From the NCBI RefSeq assembly GCF_024713945.1, contig NW_027461517.1, forward strand, positions 124,001 through 188,000: a DNA stretch of 64,000 nt. The letters run 5' to 3'. The notes below the pieces were generated by a model. It did no database searches and was not told the origin of the DNA. It was given only the letters and a program-made list of their open reading frames with translations. Shown piece after piece: positions 29,327 to 39,029 of this stretch (positions are counted from its first letter, which is position 1; each line of letters begins with the position of its first letter). Position numbers and translations under genes: made by a program. Source of the stretch: Dermatophagoides farinae (taxonomy: Eukaryota; Arthropoda; Arachnida; Sarcoptiformes; Pyroglyphidae).

Positions 29327-32188
29327 ATGTTTTCCAACATTTTACAAAAGTTAGTGCCAAATAGAAATATCAATGACTTACTACCTTTAGAAAAATTATC
29401 TTATTCGTTTAGTGAATTTACTACTCAGCATTTGCAGGACTGCTTGAAAAAATACACTTCGCTATTAGATGTAGTTACTTCTGTTTTTCAAGATATAACA
29501 AATGTCAAACAAGAAATAATCTATTATCTGTCTGACGCTTCGAATCGAATACTTATAAATAAATCGGAAGATGAGATACTTGTTTTTGGAGTTCCTTTGC
29601 TGCTTTCATATGTTCTTTTGTACTTTATTTACGAAAACGCTGAATGCGTTTCAACATTAGATATTAGTTCCATTTTTATCAATTACCTTGAATATAACAT
29701 TAAATTCCACGGTGAAAAACGTCGAAATATTAGCAATAATACTGCGTACACACCAACTGCAATAGATGGCATCGTTTCGATATTGGGAGCTTGTTTAATA
29801 AAACATAATAAATTTAGTTCTTTTGACAAACTTTGTACTTTTGTGACAAAAAAAGGCACTTCCATAACAAATGAAGTCTTACTTCGTATTATTGAACACT
29901 TGTCTAAACAAGAAAGTTACTCAAACACGCTTTGCGTATGTACCACTAAATTTTTTCAATCTGCTCCGAAAAAACTCATTCAAAACATCAAGACTTCGCC
30001 TCTTTACAGCTCAAAAGAAATTAATGTGCAATATTTGCTTTTTAGCGCTTTAAAAGGGAATAAAGTTTCCATTACTAACTTGTTTTTACAAAATATGCAA
30101 GACATTTGTTTATCCAATTCTGAATTACGCACGTCCAAAAATTTAAATCAATATAAGCAAATGTATACTAAGATCAGGAGTAATTTTAAAAAAGCAAAAC
30201 TTGAAAATTATTTTTCTGAAAATATGGACAGCCTGCTTGTTGAAAGCCTAAACAGATCTGTCACAGTTCAAACTGACGACTTTGAAGTTTTAGATCTAGT
30301 CGAAATTGCAGAAATTATCTGTTTTTCTCTAGTGTTCGGAACTCAATCGATATCTCAAAGCATTCAAAACGTTTTATTAATTTTGTTTAGAACTTTTTTT
30401 GAAGCTACCGTTACAGAACAAACAAAGTTTACTGACGAATTTGATGCCAACTATTTAATTAACTTAATATTTGTTTCTCTATTCCCACTAAACAATGAAT
30501 TTTTTCATTTACTTGTTCATATTGATGATAAAACAAACTTAAATCTACTTTCGTTTTATTTTCAACTCTTATATACGTCAAAATCGTGCGTTTTGACACA
30601 GCCAAACTTGATGTCAACATATAAAGAATTATTAGCAAACCAAAAAGACCGTTTACTTAACGTTATAACTAGATGTGAAAGTATAATAACTTCTCGTCCG
30701 TCAAAAAAAGCTTCTTTGTTAGAAAATGCTTCTGAAGAGTGCACTCAAGCTTTGACTGTTGTTGGCCACATATTTGGTTTTTTTGGCCTTGTTACCGCTT
30801 GTCAATTATTCAATTTTTCTCTTTCGCTAGCCGAACCGCAATTCTTTCACAACAACTACTTGAAACATTCAAAGTTTTGGATTGTTCAATCTTTGCAGAC
30901 AGTTCGAGCTTTCTTAGACATAAACGATACTCGAGCTTTATTGATACCTGAAAACCAAAAAATCAAAGTTTTGATAGACAATCCTGAAAATTCACAGCAG
31001 ACTAAATTTTTTCTCACTACTGTTTATGAATCAATATTCAAAACAATTTGTCAATATTTGATCTTGCCAGAAGATGCGGATCAGTTGGACAACCTTGTTG
31101 GCGAAATATTCACTCTGACTATCAACTACGATACTGTCAACTTGTCATGTAACTATTTTCTCGATATGTTTGTATTGCACAGGCTTTTTAGACAGAATAA
31201 CGATTTACTGGTCACCAAATCGACTTGGCTTAACATCTTGAACTGGGCTTTACACATCTATCAACAAATAGTCGTCAGTGACGCATTAGACATCAAGAAC
31301 AAACTGCAAAATCTGATCTTCTACATTAGTTCAATCATTCCAAATGTGAATTTACTAGATATAATATCGAAATTTCTCGTGTTTGCGCTCCAATTCAACG
31401 ATTCGTACTACTTGAACATTGCTACTGAAATATTAGAAAACGACAACATTCCAGACGAAATCATTCACAAGACTGCTTGCATCATTCCAACAGCGCTTAG
31501 CAAATTTAAACAGTTGTTTCCAGCAGATCCAAATGCAAAAGGCTGGTTAGGTGTAGCTGGAGCAGGAGTTCATCTTCAGTCACGTATTGCAACTTGCTCA
31601 TTTGACTTAGTTGTTCCGTTGGTCGACATACTTATCGAAACTCAGACTGAGGCGAACACAACGATTTACAAAACCAAACTCGTTGTGGTTGACAAGGTTA
31701 TTGACATCATCCATAAATTTCTGAGTCAAAACAAACCTTTGTCAAACGAATTAAAAGCAAAACTGCTTTTATTTATTGTGCGACACGCTCTCGTAGACGC
31801 AAGTGTTAAGTTATGTGACTTGGCCAGCGTGTCGAGACGCCGAGCACGACGAGTATTGCTGAAAATAATGTCAATTATCGACCTTTTGCAAGAATCGGAT
31901 CCGTACTTATTAGAAGACTTTATGAAAGTTCTCTACGCAGGTATCTCTTCAGATATTCTCATGCTCGCGCGAAAAGGCTTTTTGAAAGCTGCAGAAATTG
32001 CAATCACCGAACCATTCAAAAGTTTGAAACCTCATCACAGACAAGACTTAGAAAACATCATTTGCATTGCTAAACCCAGTTTGTACAACGTCGACAAGCA
32101 AAGTTCGTACAGCGTTAGCAAGCTCACGTCAAGCACCAGCAAGAAAAGTTCCTATATTGCGACTCGTTACAAGAGCACTAAATACTGA
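29327..32188 (+). CDS. Large alpha-solenoid protein of unknown function (953 aa)
   Basis: Almost entirely alpha-helical with Leu/Ile/Phe-rich amphipathic repeats, no signal peptide and no clear membrane span. A conspicuous glycine-containing segment near residue 740 (AKGWLGVAGAGVHLQSR) and a basic patch SRRRARRVLLK near 840 stand out; the C-terminus is a Ser/Lys/Tyr-rich tail (about 915-953). The overall look is of nucleoporin scaffold, karyopherin or coat solenoids, but no family is recognised. It lies just downstream of delta-COP and its TGA is 20 bp from the stop of the convergent LSm8 gene. Confidence 0.75.
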   Translation: MFSNILQKLVPNRNINDLLPLEKLSYSFSEFTTQHLQDCLKKYTSLLDVVTSVFQDITNVKQEIIYYLSDASNRILINKSEDEILVFGVPLLLSYVLLYFIYENAECVSTLDISSIFINYLEYNIKFHGEKRRNISNNTAYTPTAIDGIVSILGACLIKHNKFSSFDKLCTFVTKKGTSITNEVLLRIIEHLSKQESYSNTLCVCTTKFFQSAPKKLIQNIKTSPLYSSKEINVQYLLFSALKGNKVSITNLFLQNMQDICLSNSELRTSKNLNQYKQMYTKIRSNFKKAKLENYFSENMDSLLVESLNRSVTVQTDDFEVLDLVEIAEIICFSLVFGTQSISQSIQNVLLILFRTFFEATVTEQTKFTDEFDANYLINLIFVSLFPLNNEFFHLLVHIDDKTNLNLLSFYFQLLYTSKSCVLTQPNLMSTYKELLANQKDRLLNVITRCESIITSRPSKKASLLENASEECTQALTVVGHIFGFFGLVTACQLFNFSLSLAEPQFFHNNYLKHSKFWIVQSLQTVRAFLDINDTRALLIPENQKIKVLIDNPENSQQTKFFLTTVYESIFKTICQYLILPEDADQLDNLVGEIFTLTINYDTVNLSCNYFLDMFVLHRLFRQNNDLLVTKSTWLNILNWALHIYQQIVVSDALDIKNKLQNLIFYISSIIPNVNLLDIISKFLVFALQFNDSYYLNIATEILENDNIPDEIIHKTACIIPTALSKFKQLFPADPNAKGWLGVAGAGVHLQSRIATCSFDLVVPLVDILIETQTEANTTIYKTKLVVVDKVIDIIHKFLSQNKPLSNELKAKLLLFIVRHALVDASVKLCDLASVSRRRARRVLLKIMSIIDLLQESDPYLLEDFMKVLYAGISSDILMLARKGFLKAAEIAITEPFKSLKPHHRQDLENIICIAKPSLYNVDKQSSYSVSKLTSSTSKKSSYIATRYKSTKY

Positions 32189-32207
32189 GCGCTCAACCTT
32201 ACAGTGT

Positions 32208-32550
32208 TTACATATTGTTCAGTTTGCGTGTCTTGTTGCTAACTGCGATTACTTCGCTTTTGTCTGCTTCAGCTTCAAATAGTTCGAGCAACGCAGCGAC
32301 CTTCGATTCTTCAAAAGTTATTAGCGCTCTTAAATAAACTGAGTGTTCAAACTTACATTTCGTCTGCTCTAAGCAAAATCATTTCGAGTTTTCGCACTGA
32401 CGAATCTTTTTTATACTCAGTCGTGTCTGTCAAAACTATGTTGGGCAACTGATCGTAACACTTAGGAAATCCAGAAAAAATCTCAAATTTGTTCGTCACT
32501 ATTACAACTTTTTCTGTCTCATTTAGGCAGGACAAAAATCGCTCATTCAT
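32208..32550 (-). CDS. LSM8: U6 snRNA-associated LSm8-type protein (2 exons)
   Basis: Exon 1 32550-32357 and exon 2 32328-32208 joined over a 28-bp intron (32329-32356, GTAAGT...TTAAG) give 104 residues, the usual LSm8 length. Sm motif 1 is seen as VVIVTNKFEIFSGFPKCYDQLPNIVL and Sm motif 2 as ILLRADEIALI, the latter split by the intron inside the Ile codon. LSm8 distinguishes the nuclear LSm2-8 ring on the U6 3' end; the GYDQ-NIVL pattern supports LSm8, though LSm1 is close. It shares a 132-bp divergent promoter with the 32683 gene. Retaining the intron would end the protein at ADEM. Confidence 0.85.
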
Positions 32551-32682
32551 AAGAAATTTGTATTATTGTTCAATTTGTTTTTTATAAATTATTAATATTA
32601 AATGGCTAAATATTTCAGAGCAATTTTGCCTAGAAGATTTTTTATCACTTAAATGCTTTATATTTAATTTCTTGATCGTGTA

Positions 32683-33774
32683 ATGAGCAGTAAGAACGAA
32701 GACATTTCAAGTGACAATGAATACGAAAACAACGAGGTTAGCAGCAACATTTTTTCAGCAACCCAGGAAATCACCAATCCACAGTTTATAGATGGCTGCT
32801 GCGCTACGTTTTACTACCAAGTGCCGCTGAACCCGTATAATTCTTCAGTTCTAAATGTGGTGCAAAACGTTCACTTAGGCAAGTATGTAAGACTGAACGA
32901 CGAGTTTAGCATTCAGCAAATTGTGAAAGGGTCTGAGCTATCTTATGATTCTCGGGGTGGTTACGATTTGCAAACCACTTTGCGGTTCAACTCTCTCTAC
33001 CGAGACTACAGTATTCAGTACTGCCACTCGCCTCGCAGTTTGGAACTCAAATGCATTCCTTACAAAACCAACAGTTCTTACTTGCAACTCCAGTTCGACA
33101 CTGACAACGCAGTTTCCTATTTTTCGGACAAATCCCTGACAGATCAAGAGAAACTAATATTGGAAAACCTTTCATCGAGCAAATTCAAAACGCTTTCCAA
33201 ATATCTGAATTTGTTTTATTTGAACCAAGATAGCATTCAAGTCTTTTACCAGAAAGTCTTCAAAGATAAATTGATGTATTTCAATTATAAATTTGTTTAT
33301 CAACCCCATCTCACGTTAGGAATCATTCACAAGCAAACCAAAGCTTTGAGTCTGGCTTCGCAACTGTCTTTTTCATTCGATCGCGAATGGTATCTCGCCA
33401 AAACAGACGCCAATTACAAATTAAAACGTGGTAATATTGGAGTTTCTCTCAAATATTTAAAAAAAACAATCTACGGAGATGAGCCGAGCCAACACAAAGA
33501 CGCGTCCGCTTTATTTTTGTTTAGTAAAAAATTGTCATCTAATCTCGATGTTGCAACAGAAATCGAAACTTCGTTGTCTTCGCTAGTTTTGCCCGTGTTG
33601 AAATTTGGCTTAAGATACATACGACCATTAAGCGATATTTCGCTTTCCATAGCTTCAAATTTAGCTGTCCAGTTAAATCTCGCAAAAAACAACGGGGCTA
33701 CCTACTATTTTTTGACAGATATCCTCAACAAGAGTTGTAAATTCGGGTTTTCCAAAGACATCTGTATTGACTAG
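32683..33774 (+). CDS. Candidate mitochondrial beta-barrel (Tom40/VDAC-like)
   Basis: A 363-residue protein with an acidic, disordered N-terminus (1-35) and then a long series of segments with alternating polar and hydrophobic residues, e.g. QLQFDTDNAVSYF, YFNYKFVYQPHLTLGII, LSLASQLSFSFDREWYL, GNIGVSLKYL, LKFGLRYI and SLSIASNLAVQLNL, ending in CKFGFSKD. This matches a 19-stranded porin-like barrel of the Tom40/VDAC fold; VHLGKYV near 65 resembles the Tom40 HTVHLS strand. The call is by pattern rather than a diagnostic motif. If correct, it shows that an organelle of mitochondrial origin is kept. Its stop is 12 bp from the convergent adaptin gene. Confidence 0.55.
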   Translation: MSSKNEDISSDNEYENNEVSSNIFSATQEITNPQFIDGCCATFYYQVPLNPYNSSVLNVVQNVHLGKYVRLNDEFSIQQIVKGSELSYDSRGGYDLQTTLRFNSLYRDYSIQYCHSPRSLELKCIPYKTNSSYLQLQFDTDNAVSYFSDKSLTDQEKLILENLSSSKFKTLSKYLNLFYLNQDSIQVFYQKVFKDKLMYFNYKFVYQPHLTLGIIHKQTKALSLASQLSFSFDREWYLAKTDANYKLKRGNIGVSLKYLKKTIYGDEPSQHKDASALFLFSKKLSSNLDVATEIETSLSSLVLPVLKFGLRYIRPLSDISLSIASNLAVQLNLAKNNGATYYFLTDILNKSCKFGFSKDICID

Positions 33775-33786
33775 AAACCTTGGACG

Positions 33787-35544
33787 CTATAAAGCATTGT
33801 CCAGCTTTTTGATGCTTAGTTTCGAATAAAAAAGTTCTTCAAACTCAATCGCCAACTTTTTTTCATAACGGTTTTGTTTGTTTGAATACAGAACGTTCAA
33901 ATCCGTCGTGTTTACGCTACAGTGACGGAGCAGCAATAAATATTGCTCGACAAAACTAACGTCAAACTCTTCAATAACTTCGTTTATTGTCTCTATAAAC
34001 TTCATAGCGAAGCTCTTGTTCAGCCGCAACAACAACGAACAACACTTAAGTATCGTTGTGCTAGTTTCTTTTGGTCTTATTTTTATTCTTTGTTTATCGT
34101 TAAAAATTGGAGATAATACGTTTTCAAGATTTGTCAATAGGTCCTCTGGTTTTAGATAATCAAAATTTATCGAAATAAAATCTTCGTCAATTACGTTTAG
34201 CTCTAGTAAAAAAAGTAAAATATCACTTGCATTAATTATCGCTGATGTTGTCTCGTTCTCTTTTTTTTCGTATAACAACTTATTGACACCGCTCATTAAA
34301 CATAATACAGTTTTACAGTATGGGCTTACTACTGTGCAAACGTAATTTTGAATTAAATCTAAATTCGAAAAACTTAATTCGGCACACTTCTCAACAAACA
34401 AAAAAAAACTGTCAAAATTGCAATTTGCTTGGTAAGCCGGCAACCAATAGGTCAGAACAGTTTCCAGTACTTCATAGCAGTTTTCTGTGGACAATAGACG
34501 AGTTATTATTTGAAACTTCAAATTCGTGACTCGTACAATATCTAAATATTGTGGAAAAAAATTCGATATCTTATCTCGTAATAACGGAACCAAGTCAGAA
34601 GGGTATAAATCGATCATTTTAAGTACAAATTCAAGCAAAATATTTTGCTGATCGCTATTTATAAACGAAAGAAAAGTCACTACAGTTTCCGTCAACGACC
34701 CAAAGAGAGCTTTTTTTATATCTATGCTTAACTGATAATCATCCGATGAAACAAAAAAATTCTTCTGCAAGCTCAACATACAATAAAAACAAGAAATAAA
34801 AATTGTAATATCGTTGCAGGTTAGGTACTGGTCCAGTAAGTCATAAAATTGCAAAAGCTCTTTTTTAGACTCCGGCGTATATCTTGAAAGAACCGTAAAA
34901 CATAGTAGTTTGTCGAAAACTTTGCAATTAGAAAGTGAACTTAGAATTTTAATAATAATTTCTTTGCAGACTTCAAAAGAATCGTTTAACGTTATTATAT
35001 TGTACAGCGAAAATATGTACAATTCGTTTTGAATTCTTTTATCTTGGATTAATTTCAAAAGCAGAGATAAATATTCTTCATCTGTCTGAAACTGCTTTAG
35101 TGAAATCAAAGCAATTTTTTGCACGTAGTAGTCCGAATCGTTTAAAGCTCGAACCAAATGATCTTGTATGTACTCCTCATCGTTAGAACAAATTTTAACA
35201 AGTGACTTTAATGCAACTCCACGAATGATCGCGTCTTTATTAGTCAAGTCTCGCATATAGTTATTTATTAATAAGGTACACAGCTCTTTGTCTTTCGCTG
35301 CGTACGAATTCAAAAATATAGCGATCAGCTTTTTTTGAACAACATCGTCAGTGACGGAAACCAGCATAACCTCTTTAAACAAAGAGCTCATGTCCAGCCC
35401 AATGAACATGTAAGCGATCAAACGCTGAAATATTTCACGTCGTTTTTGTCTATTGAGGGCAGAATTGTCTTGAGGTAAGTGTAGCAGCTCATTTTTAATG
35501 TCAAGAAGCTCTGTATTGGATTGATTATCATTACTCGATCTCAT
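33787..35544 (-). CDS. AP4B1: Adaptor complex beta subunit, AP-4 beta-like, without ear
   Basis: A 585-residue HEAT-repeat protein. The N-terminal block REIFQRLIAYMFIGLDMSSL, then DVVQKKLIAIFLNSYA and IIRGVALKSLVKI follow the beta-adaptin trunk; GLDMS-x2-F-x-E and D-x-VQKKL are closer to AP-4 beta than to AP-1/2 beta (VGKDVSALFP, LELKKL). TPESKKELLQFYDLLDQYL also matches the AP-4 beta RSEEELFDILNLLDSFL region. The protein stops after the trunk, so hinge, clathrin-box and ear appendage are missing. AP-4 acts in TGN-to-endosome transport. Subtype is inferred from these blocks. Confidence 0.8.
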   Translation of the reverse strand: MRSSNDNQSNTELLDIKNELLHLPQDNSALNRQKRREIFQRLIAYMFIGLDMSSLFKEVMLVSVTDDVVQKKLIAIFLNSYAAKDKELCTLLINNYMRDLTNKDAIIRGVALKSLVKICSNDEEYIQDHLVRALNDSDYYVQKIALISLKQFQTDEEYLSLLLKLIQDKRIQNELYIFSLYNIITLNDSFEVCKEIIIKILSSLSNCKVFDKLLCFTVLSRYTPESKKELLQFYDLLDQYLTCNDITIFISCFYCMLSLQKNFFVSSDDYQLSIDIKKALFGSLTETVVTFLSFINSDQQNILLEFVLKMIDLYPSDLVPLLRDKISNFFPQYLDIVRVTNLKFQIITRLLSTENCYEVLETVLTYWLPAYQANCNFDSFFLFVEKCAELSFSNLDLIQNYVCTVVSPYCKTVLCLMSGVNKLLYEKKENETTSAIINASDILLFLLELNVIDEDFISINFDYLKPEDLLTNLENVLSPIFNDKQRIKIRPKETSTTILKCCSLLLRLNKSFAMKFIETINEVIEEFDVSFVEQYLLLLRHCSVNTTDLNVLYSNKQNRYEKKLAIEFEELFYSKLSIKKLDNAL

Positions 35545-35655
35545 ACATTTAGTGGAAATACGCTAAAACAATGAAAATGCAGTTGAATTATTTAATATTT
35601 TATTTATATAAAAAAAGTTCGAAATAGTAATCAATGAATTGTTCAGTGAAATAAA

Positions 35656-37809
35656 TTATCTTGAGGCTTTTTGTAAAGCTCGTTTTACTAATTTTGACGC
35701 TCCACTATTATAATTTAGCACTCTCAATTCATTTAGATTGACTCGTACTTGACTTCCCAATGCTGGAATTAACACAGATGCCATTTTTCCATCGATGTTT
35801 CGAATCTGACCTAACATTCCTTTGTGGAAACCTTTAGTTAATATTACTGATTCTCCCATAATTGAATGGTGCTTTATTATACCCATAGGCCGGAAATCGC
35901 TTTGATTGAAAGCTGCTGAATCCGCAGCACTTTCTACTAACTTTATCATCGAGGACTCTGCAATTAAATGGCCATTTGTTTCAAAAGCTTCAGAGTGTTT
36001 TAGAAACAAAAAATCTCGCCATATATATTCTACTACGCAATTCAAACCCGCATTGGGACCATTAATTATTTCAACGATTGACTTTGTATGCACTTTCTCG
36101 CCTTCGCTATCCAAAATGAAATTCTGTTTGTAAATAGTTGTTTTAGTTAAGCGGAAAAGTTCCAAACAAATCAAACCTTTTGTAGACAGCACATCGCACA
36201 TTTGAGTTCTATAGATTCTAATTATGACTCCAGCATTTCGCTCACCATCTAAAAGTACAAAATCCCCTACTGTAAATCCATTCAAAGAAAGTACAGAGTC
36301 GGAGGCTGCCGACTTTTCCAAAAGCATTACTGACTTAACAGGGCATTCAATAACACTTGAAGAATCGGAAGTCAAAATACACACACGATCTTCATTTACA
36401 GAAACTACAAGTCCGGACTTGTTCTTGTTTTCTCCGTCGACAATTGTTACTGATTCTCCAATATTAACTATTTTCTTAATTTCGTTCAAACCAACGAGTA
36501 AAACTTGGTTGTTAGCTGAAATTTTTACTGTGCCGTCATTATTTATAGACTGCACGAAACCTCGCATTCCTTTAAACTCGCCGCTTATAACTTCGACACA
36601 TTGGTTTAGCGCCAAATTGATTGCGATTGAACATTTCATTTCGACATCCGCACCAACTAATTCAGACAGTTTTGGACAGTATTTCTGAAATAACTCTAGT
36701 TCTTCAGCAGTTGGTAAATCGTTTTTTAAAATAGACGTTTTCAACGTCTTAATCAAGAATCCTGTGTTCTCTTCAATAGTATGTCCCACGAACTTAATGC
36801 AACTAGTAAAGTTGAGCACGAACTCGTAGCTAATTTCGTATTCATCCAACATTTCTTTCGTGATAGGATGTAAACAAAACGACTCCGTAGTGTTATCATC
36901 AACATTGGTTGAACTAGAATCTGCTTTAGCATTTTCAGTTTTTTTCAATAAAGTTAGTTTCGCCAGGTTTATTTTGGGAATCATTCTAAGTACAGTTGTT
37001 TTTTTTGAATTATCGACCGCACTAACCAAAGCAATTTCGCCTTCATAGCGACCTCGCGTCACTCTGACCCAATCTCCAAGATAAAAATAATTGTCTTTAG
37101 ATTTATTCACTTCAATGACGACTGGTATTTCCTCAATTGGAACTAATCGAAGGGTTTTTGGACTGACAAGCGGCACGTCGGATAAGAATGAAGAAATATC
37201 AGGAAACGAAGCTCCTTCAATGTACAAATAACCCTTGGCCACGTTGCTGGCAAAAACTGAGTAAATGGGGCAGTTGTCCCCAAACTTGTTTTTTTCGTTA
37301 CAATACTTTTTGTAAACGTTGTAGCAAGCCTCTTTCTCTGCACCAGTAGAAACTACTTTAACATACCAAAGTTGAAAATCAGGATTTTCAAAGTAGGTTC
37401 CAGAGTATGACTCTTCCGAATCTTTGGGTATCTGGCTTATAGTAGGAAGAATATTAGGAGCTGAAGTCTCGACTTGATGTTCTAATTCCACTTCTTCTTT
37501 GTCCTCGTCAGCATATCTTTTTTCCAACTCGCAGAGTTTTTTTCGAAATTCGTCCAGATAGTTGCCTCGCTCTTCTACCCTCAAGTCAGCTTCCCGTTTG
37601 ACTTGATAGAAATCTTTGTCAGCCGGCAAATTTTGATCGTCCAAAAATTCATCGTCGTAATTATCAGCTTCTTCAGCGTCAGAATGCTCACGAAGGTTTT
37701 CCTGCGCTTCAAAGTCAAAAAATTGAGAAACTTCTATTTTACGCTTTTTTGGAACATTTTCTTCGTTGTATTCTTCGTTAAGCTCAAAAAGATTCTCATT
37801 ATCTGACAT
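35656..37809 (-). CDS. SPT5: Transcription elongation factor SPT5
   Basis: A 717-residue DSIF subunit that binds RNA polymerase II with SPT4. An acidic N-terminus (1-120) precedes the NGN domain (about 147-235, LWYVKVVSTGAEKEA...YIEGASFPDISSFL) and a series of KOW modules, recognisable as WVRVTRGRYEGEIALV, EVISGEFKGMRGFVQ, VTIVDGENKNKSGLVV, EIINGPNAGLNCVVE and ESVILTKGFHKGMLGQI. The C-terminal heptad-like CTR of many SPT5 proteins is absent; the protein ends shortly after the last KOW. Same strand as and 111 bp downstream of the adaptin promoter side. Confidence 0.95.
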   Translation of the reverse strand: MSDNENLFELNEEYNEENVPKKRKIEVSQFFDFEAQENLREHSDAEEADNYDDEFLDDQNLPADKDFYQVKREADLRVEERGNYLDEFRKKLCELEKRYADEDKEEVELEHQVETSAPNILPTISQIPKDSEESYSGTYFENPDFQLWYVKVVSTGAEKEACYNVYKKYCNEKNKFGDNCPIYSVFASNVAKGYLYIEGASFPDISSFLSDVPLVSPKTLRLVPIEEIPVVIEVNKSKDNYFYLGDWVRVTRGRYEGEIALVSAVDNSKKTTVLRMIPKINLAKLTLLKKTENAKADSSSTNVDDNTTESFCLHPITKEMLDEYEISYEFVLNFTSCIKFVGHTIEENTGFLIKTLKTSILKNDLPTAEELELFQKYCPKLSELVGADVEMKCSIAINLALNQCVEVISGEFKGMRGFVQSINNDGTVKISANNQVLLVGLNEIKKIVNIGESVTIVDGENKNKSGLVVSVNEDRVCILTSDSSSVIECPVKSVMLLEKSAASDSVLSLNGFTVGDFVLLDGERNAGVIIRIYRTQMCDVLSTKGLICLELFRLTKTTIYKQNFILDSEGEKVHTKSIVEIINGPNAGLNCVVEYIWRDFLFLKHSEAFETNGHLIAESSMIKLVESAADSAAFNQSDFRPMGIIKHHSIMGESVILTKGFHKGMLGQIRNIDGKMASVLIPALGSQVRVNLNELRVLNYNSGASKLVKRALQKASR

Positions 37810-37956
37810 GGTTCTAGTTTTTCACGAGTACATTAATTTTGACAGCAAATCTTTATCGAAAGAATTGTCAAAGCAATGCCATTATTATAACGAAAATAAA
37901 TTATTTAAATATAAAACTCAATAAATTCCAAATGATCATCCAGGTGAAAGATTTAC

Positions 37957-38898
37957 TCACTTGTTATGACTCAATAATATTTCTTTGATAAGAGTGTGCT
38001 TCTTGCTACGTTTTTTCTTGTTGTTATTAATCAGCACTGCATCGTCGGACGAATTATTATTAGACTTAACAACTCCGATTTCAAAAAATCCTTTATTATT
38101 CTTGAGCAATTGCGATTCTTTTCCTGACCCACGATAAAAGCTGTTTTTAAACAGATATTTACGTAGATTTAACACTTCAAGCTCCTTTCTAATCTGTGGC
38201 GTTATTTCTCGTTGTTTCATATTGTAAAACTTAGACAAAACCTTAGAGTTATGCAGTTTGCGTTTCATTTTTAGCAGTTTAGTTTCATTATTTATTACCT
38301 TCTCAAAAGTATCATCACAATAACTAGATAACTTGAATTTATCTTTCTCTGAATCTCTCACATCAAGCCCAATTTCAGAATGGAGCACGTTGTAGTCGCG
38401 AATCTCGTCGTTTAAAGTCTGTTCAGCTACAACATCTTCGACGATTTCAAACGAGTTGTCCACCTCGTTTAAATCTTGTTCAACGGCGACTTTTTCAGTT
38501 TTTTTTTGGAGTTTCTCAATTAAACGCTTAGATTCTTCGACTTGTTCTTGGCAAATACCAAGTTCTGTATTGACTATTTCTGCCAGATTTCCAAGACTTG
38601 CTGGATTGGCAGCCACAGGGAGGAGATTATCTCCTCTGGTGCCAAATTCCAAATTTAAAAATTTAAAATGTTCCGGTTTGGCCTGTTCAATATCTCGTTG
38701 GCCTACTAAGTAGCAAATGTAACTTGCACAATTGAATTCGAGATCACCATGCATTGATTCGACTATCTCGTTCAAATACGATTTTAACTTAGCATTGTCG
38801 GTAGAAAGTTCATTTACTAACTCAGTTAACTTGCTATTAGAATTTTCGTCAAGAGAACTTAAAAACTCATTTATATCGACATTAAAATCAATATCCAT
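37957..38898 (-). CDS. FCF2: Pre-rRNA processing protein FCF2 (TDIF2-like)
   Basis: A 313-residue protein. The C-terminal ~100 residues match the Fcf2 domain: KFYNMKQREITPQIRKELEVLNLRKYL aligns with the FYAMKTPEMTPELKRDLQLLKMRN pattern, then GFFEIGVV with YFQVGTI, and a Lys-rich stretch ending KKHTLIKEILL like KQTIVEELL. FCF2 acts in the SSU processome for 18S maturation. The N-terminal 200 residues are acidic and helical (about residues 110-150 coiled-coil-like). The end stops soon after EILL, slightly shorter than relatives; a GTGAGT at the stop hints at an unproven extra exon. It is divergent to GluRS. Confidence 0.8.
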   Translation of the reverse strand: MDIDFNVDINEFLSSLDENSNSKLTELVNELSTDNAKLKSYLNEIVESMHGDLEFNCASYICYLVGQRDIEQAKPEHFKFLNLEFGTRGDNLLPVAANPASLGNLAEIVNTELGICQEQVEESKRLIEKLQKKTEKVAVEQDLNEVDNSFEIVEDVVAEQTLNDEIRDYNVLHSEIGLDVRDSEKDKFKLSSYCDDTFEKVINNETKLLKMKRKLHNSKVLSKFYNMKQREITPQIRKELEVLNLRKYLFKNSFYRGSGKESQLLKNNKGFFEIGVVKSNNNSSDDAVLINNNKKKRSKKHTLIKEILLSHNK

Positions 38899-39029
38899 AT
38901 TAGCTTAGTGCAGGTAATTTGCAGCTCAAATTATACCCATTAGAAGCGTAATATTTTTATATATTTTTATATAAAATTTTTTTGGAAATTATCTCTAGTA
39001 TACCAGAAAAAAGTTATAGCACATAAAAG

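Noticed and set aside
37914-37960. GTGAGT at the FCF2 stop with an AG about 44 bp further on.
   Set aside because: The donor is off-consensus and it would add only five uninformative residues.
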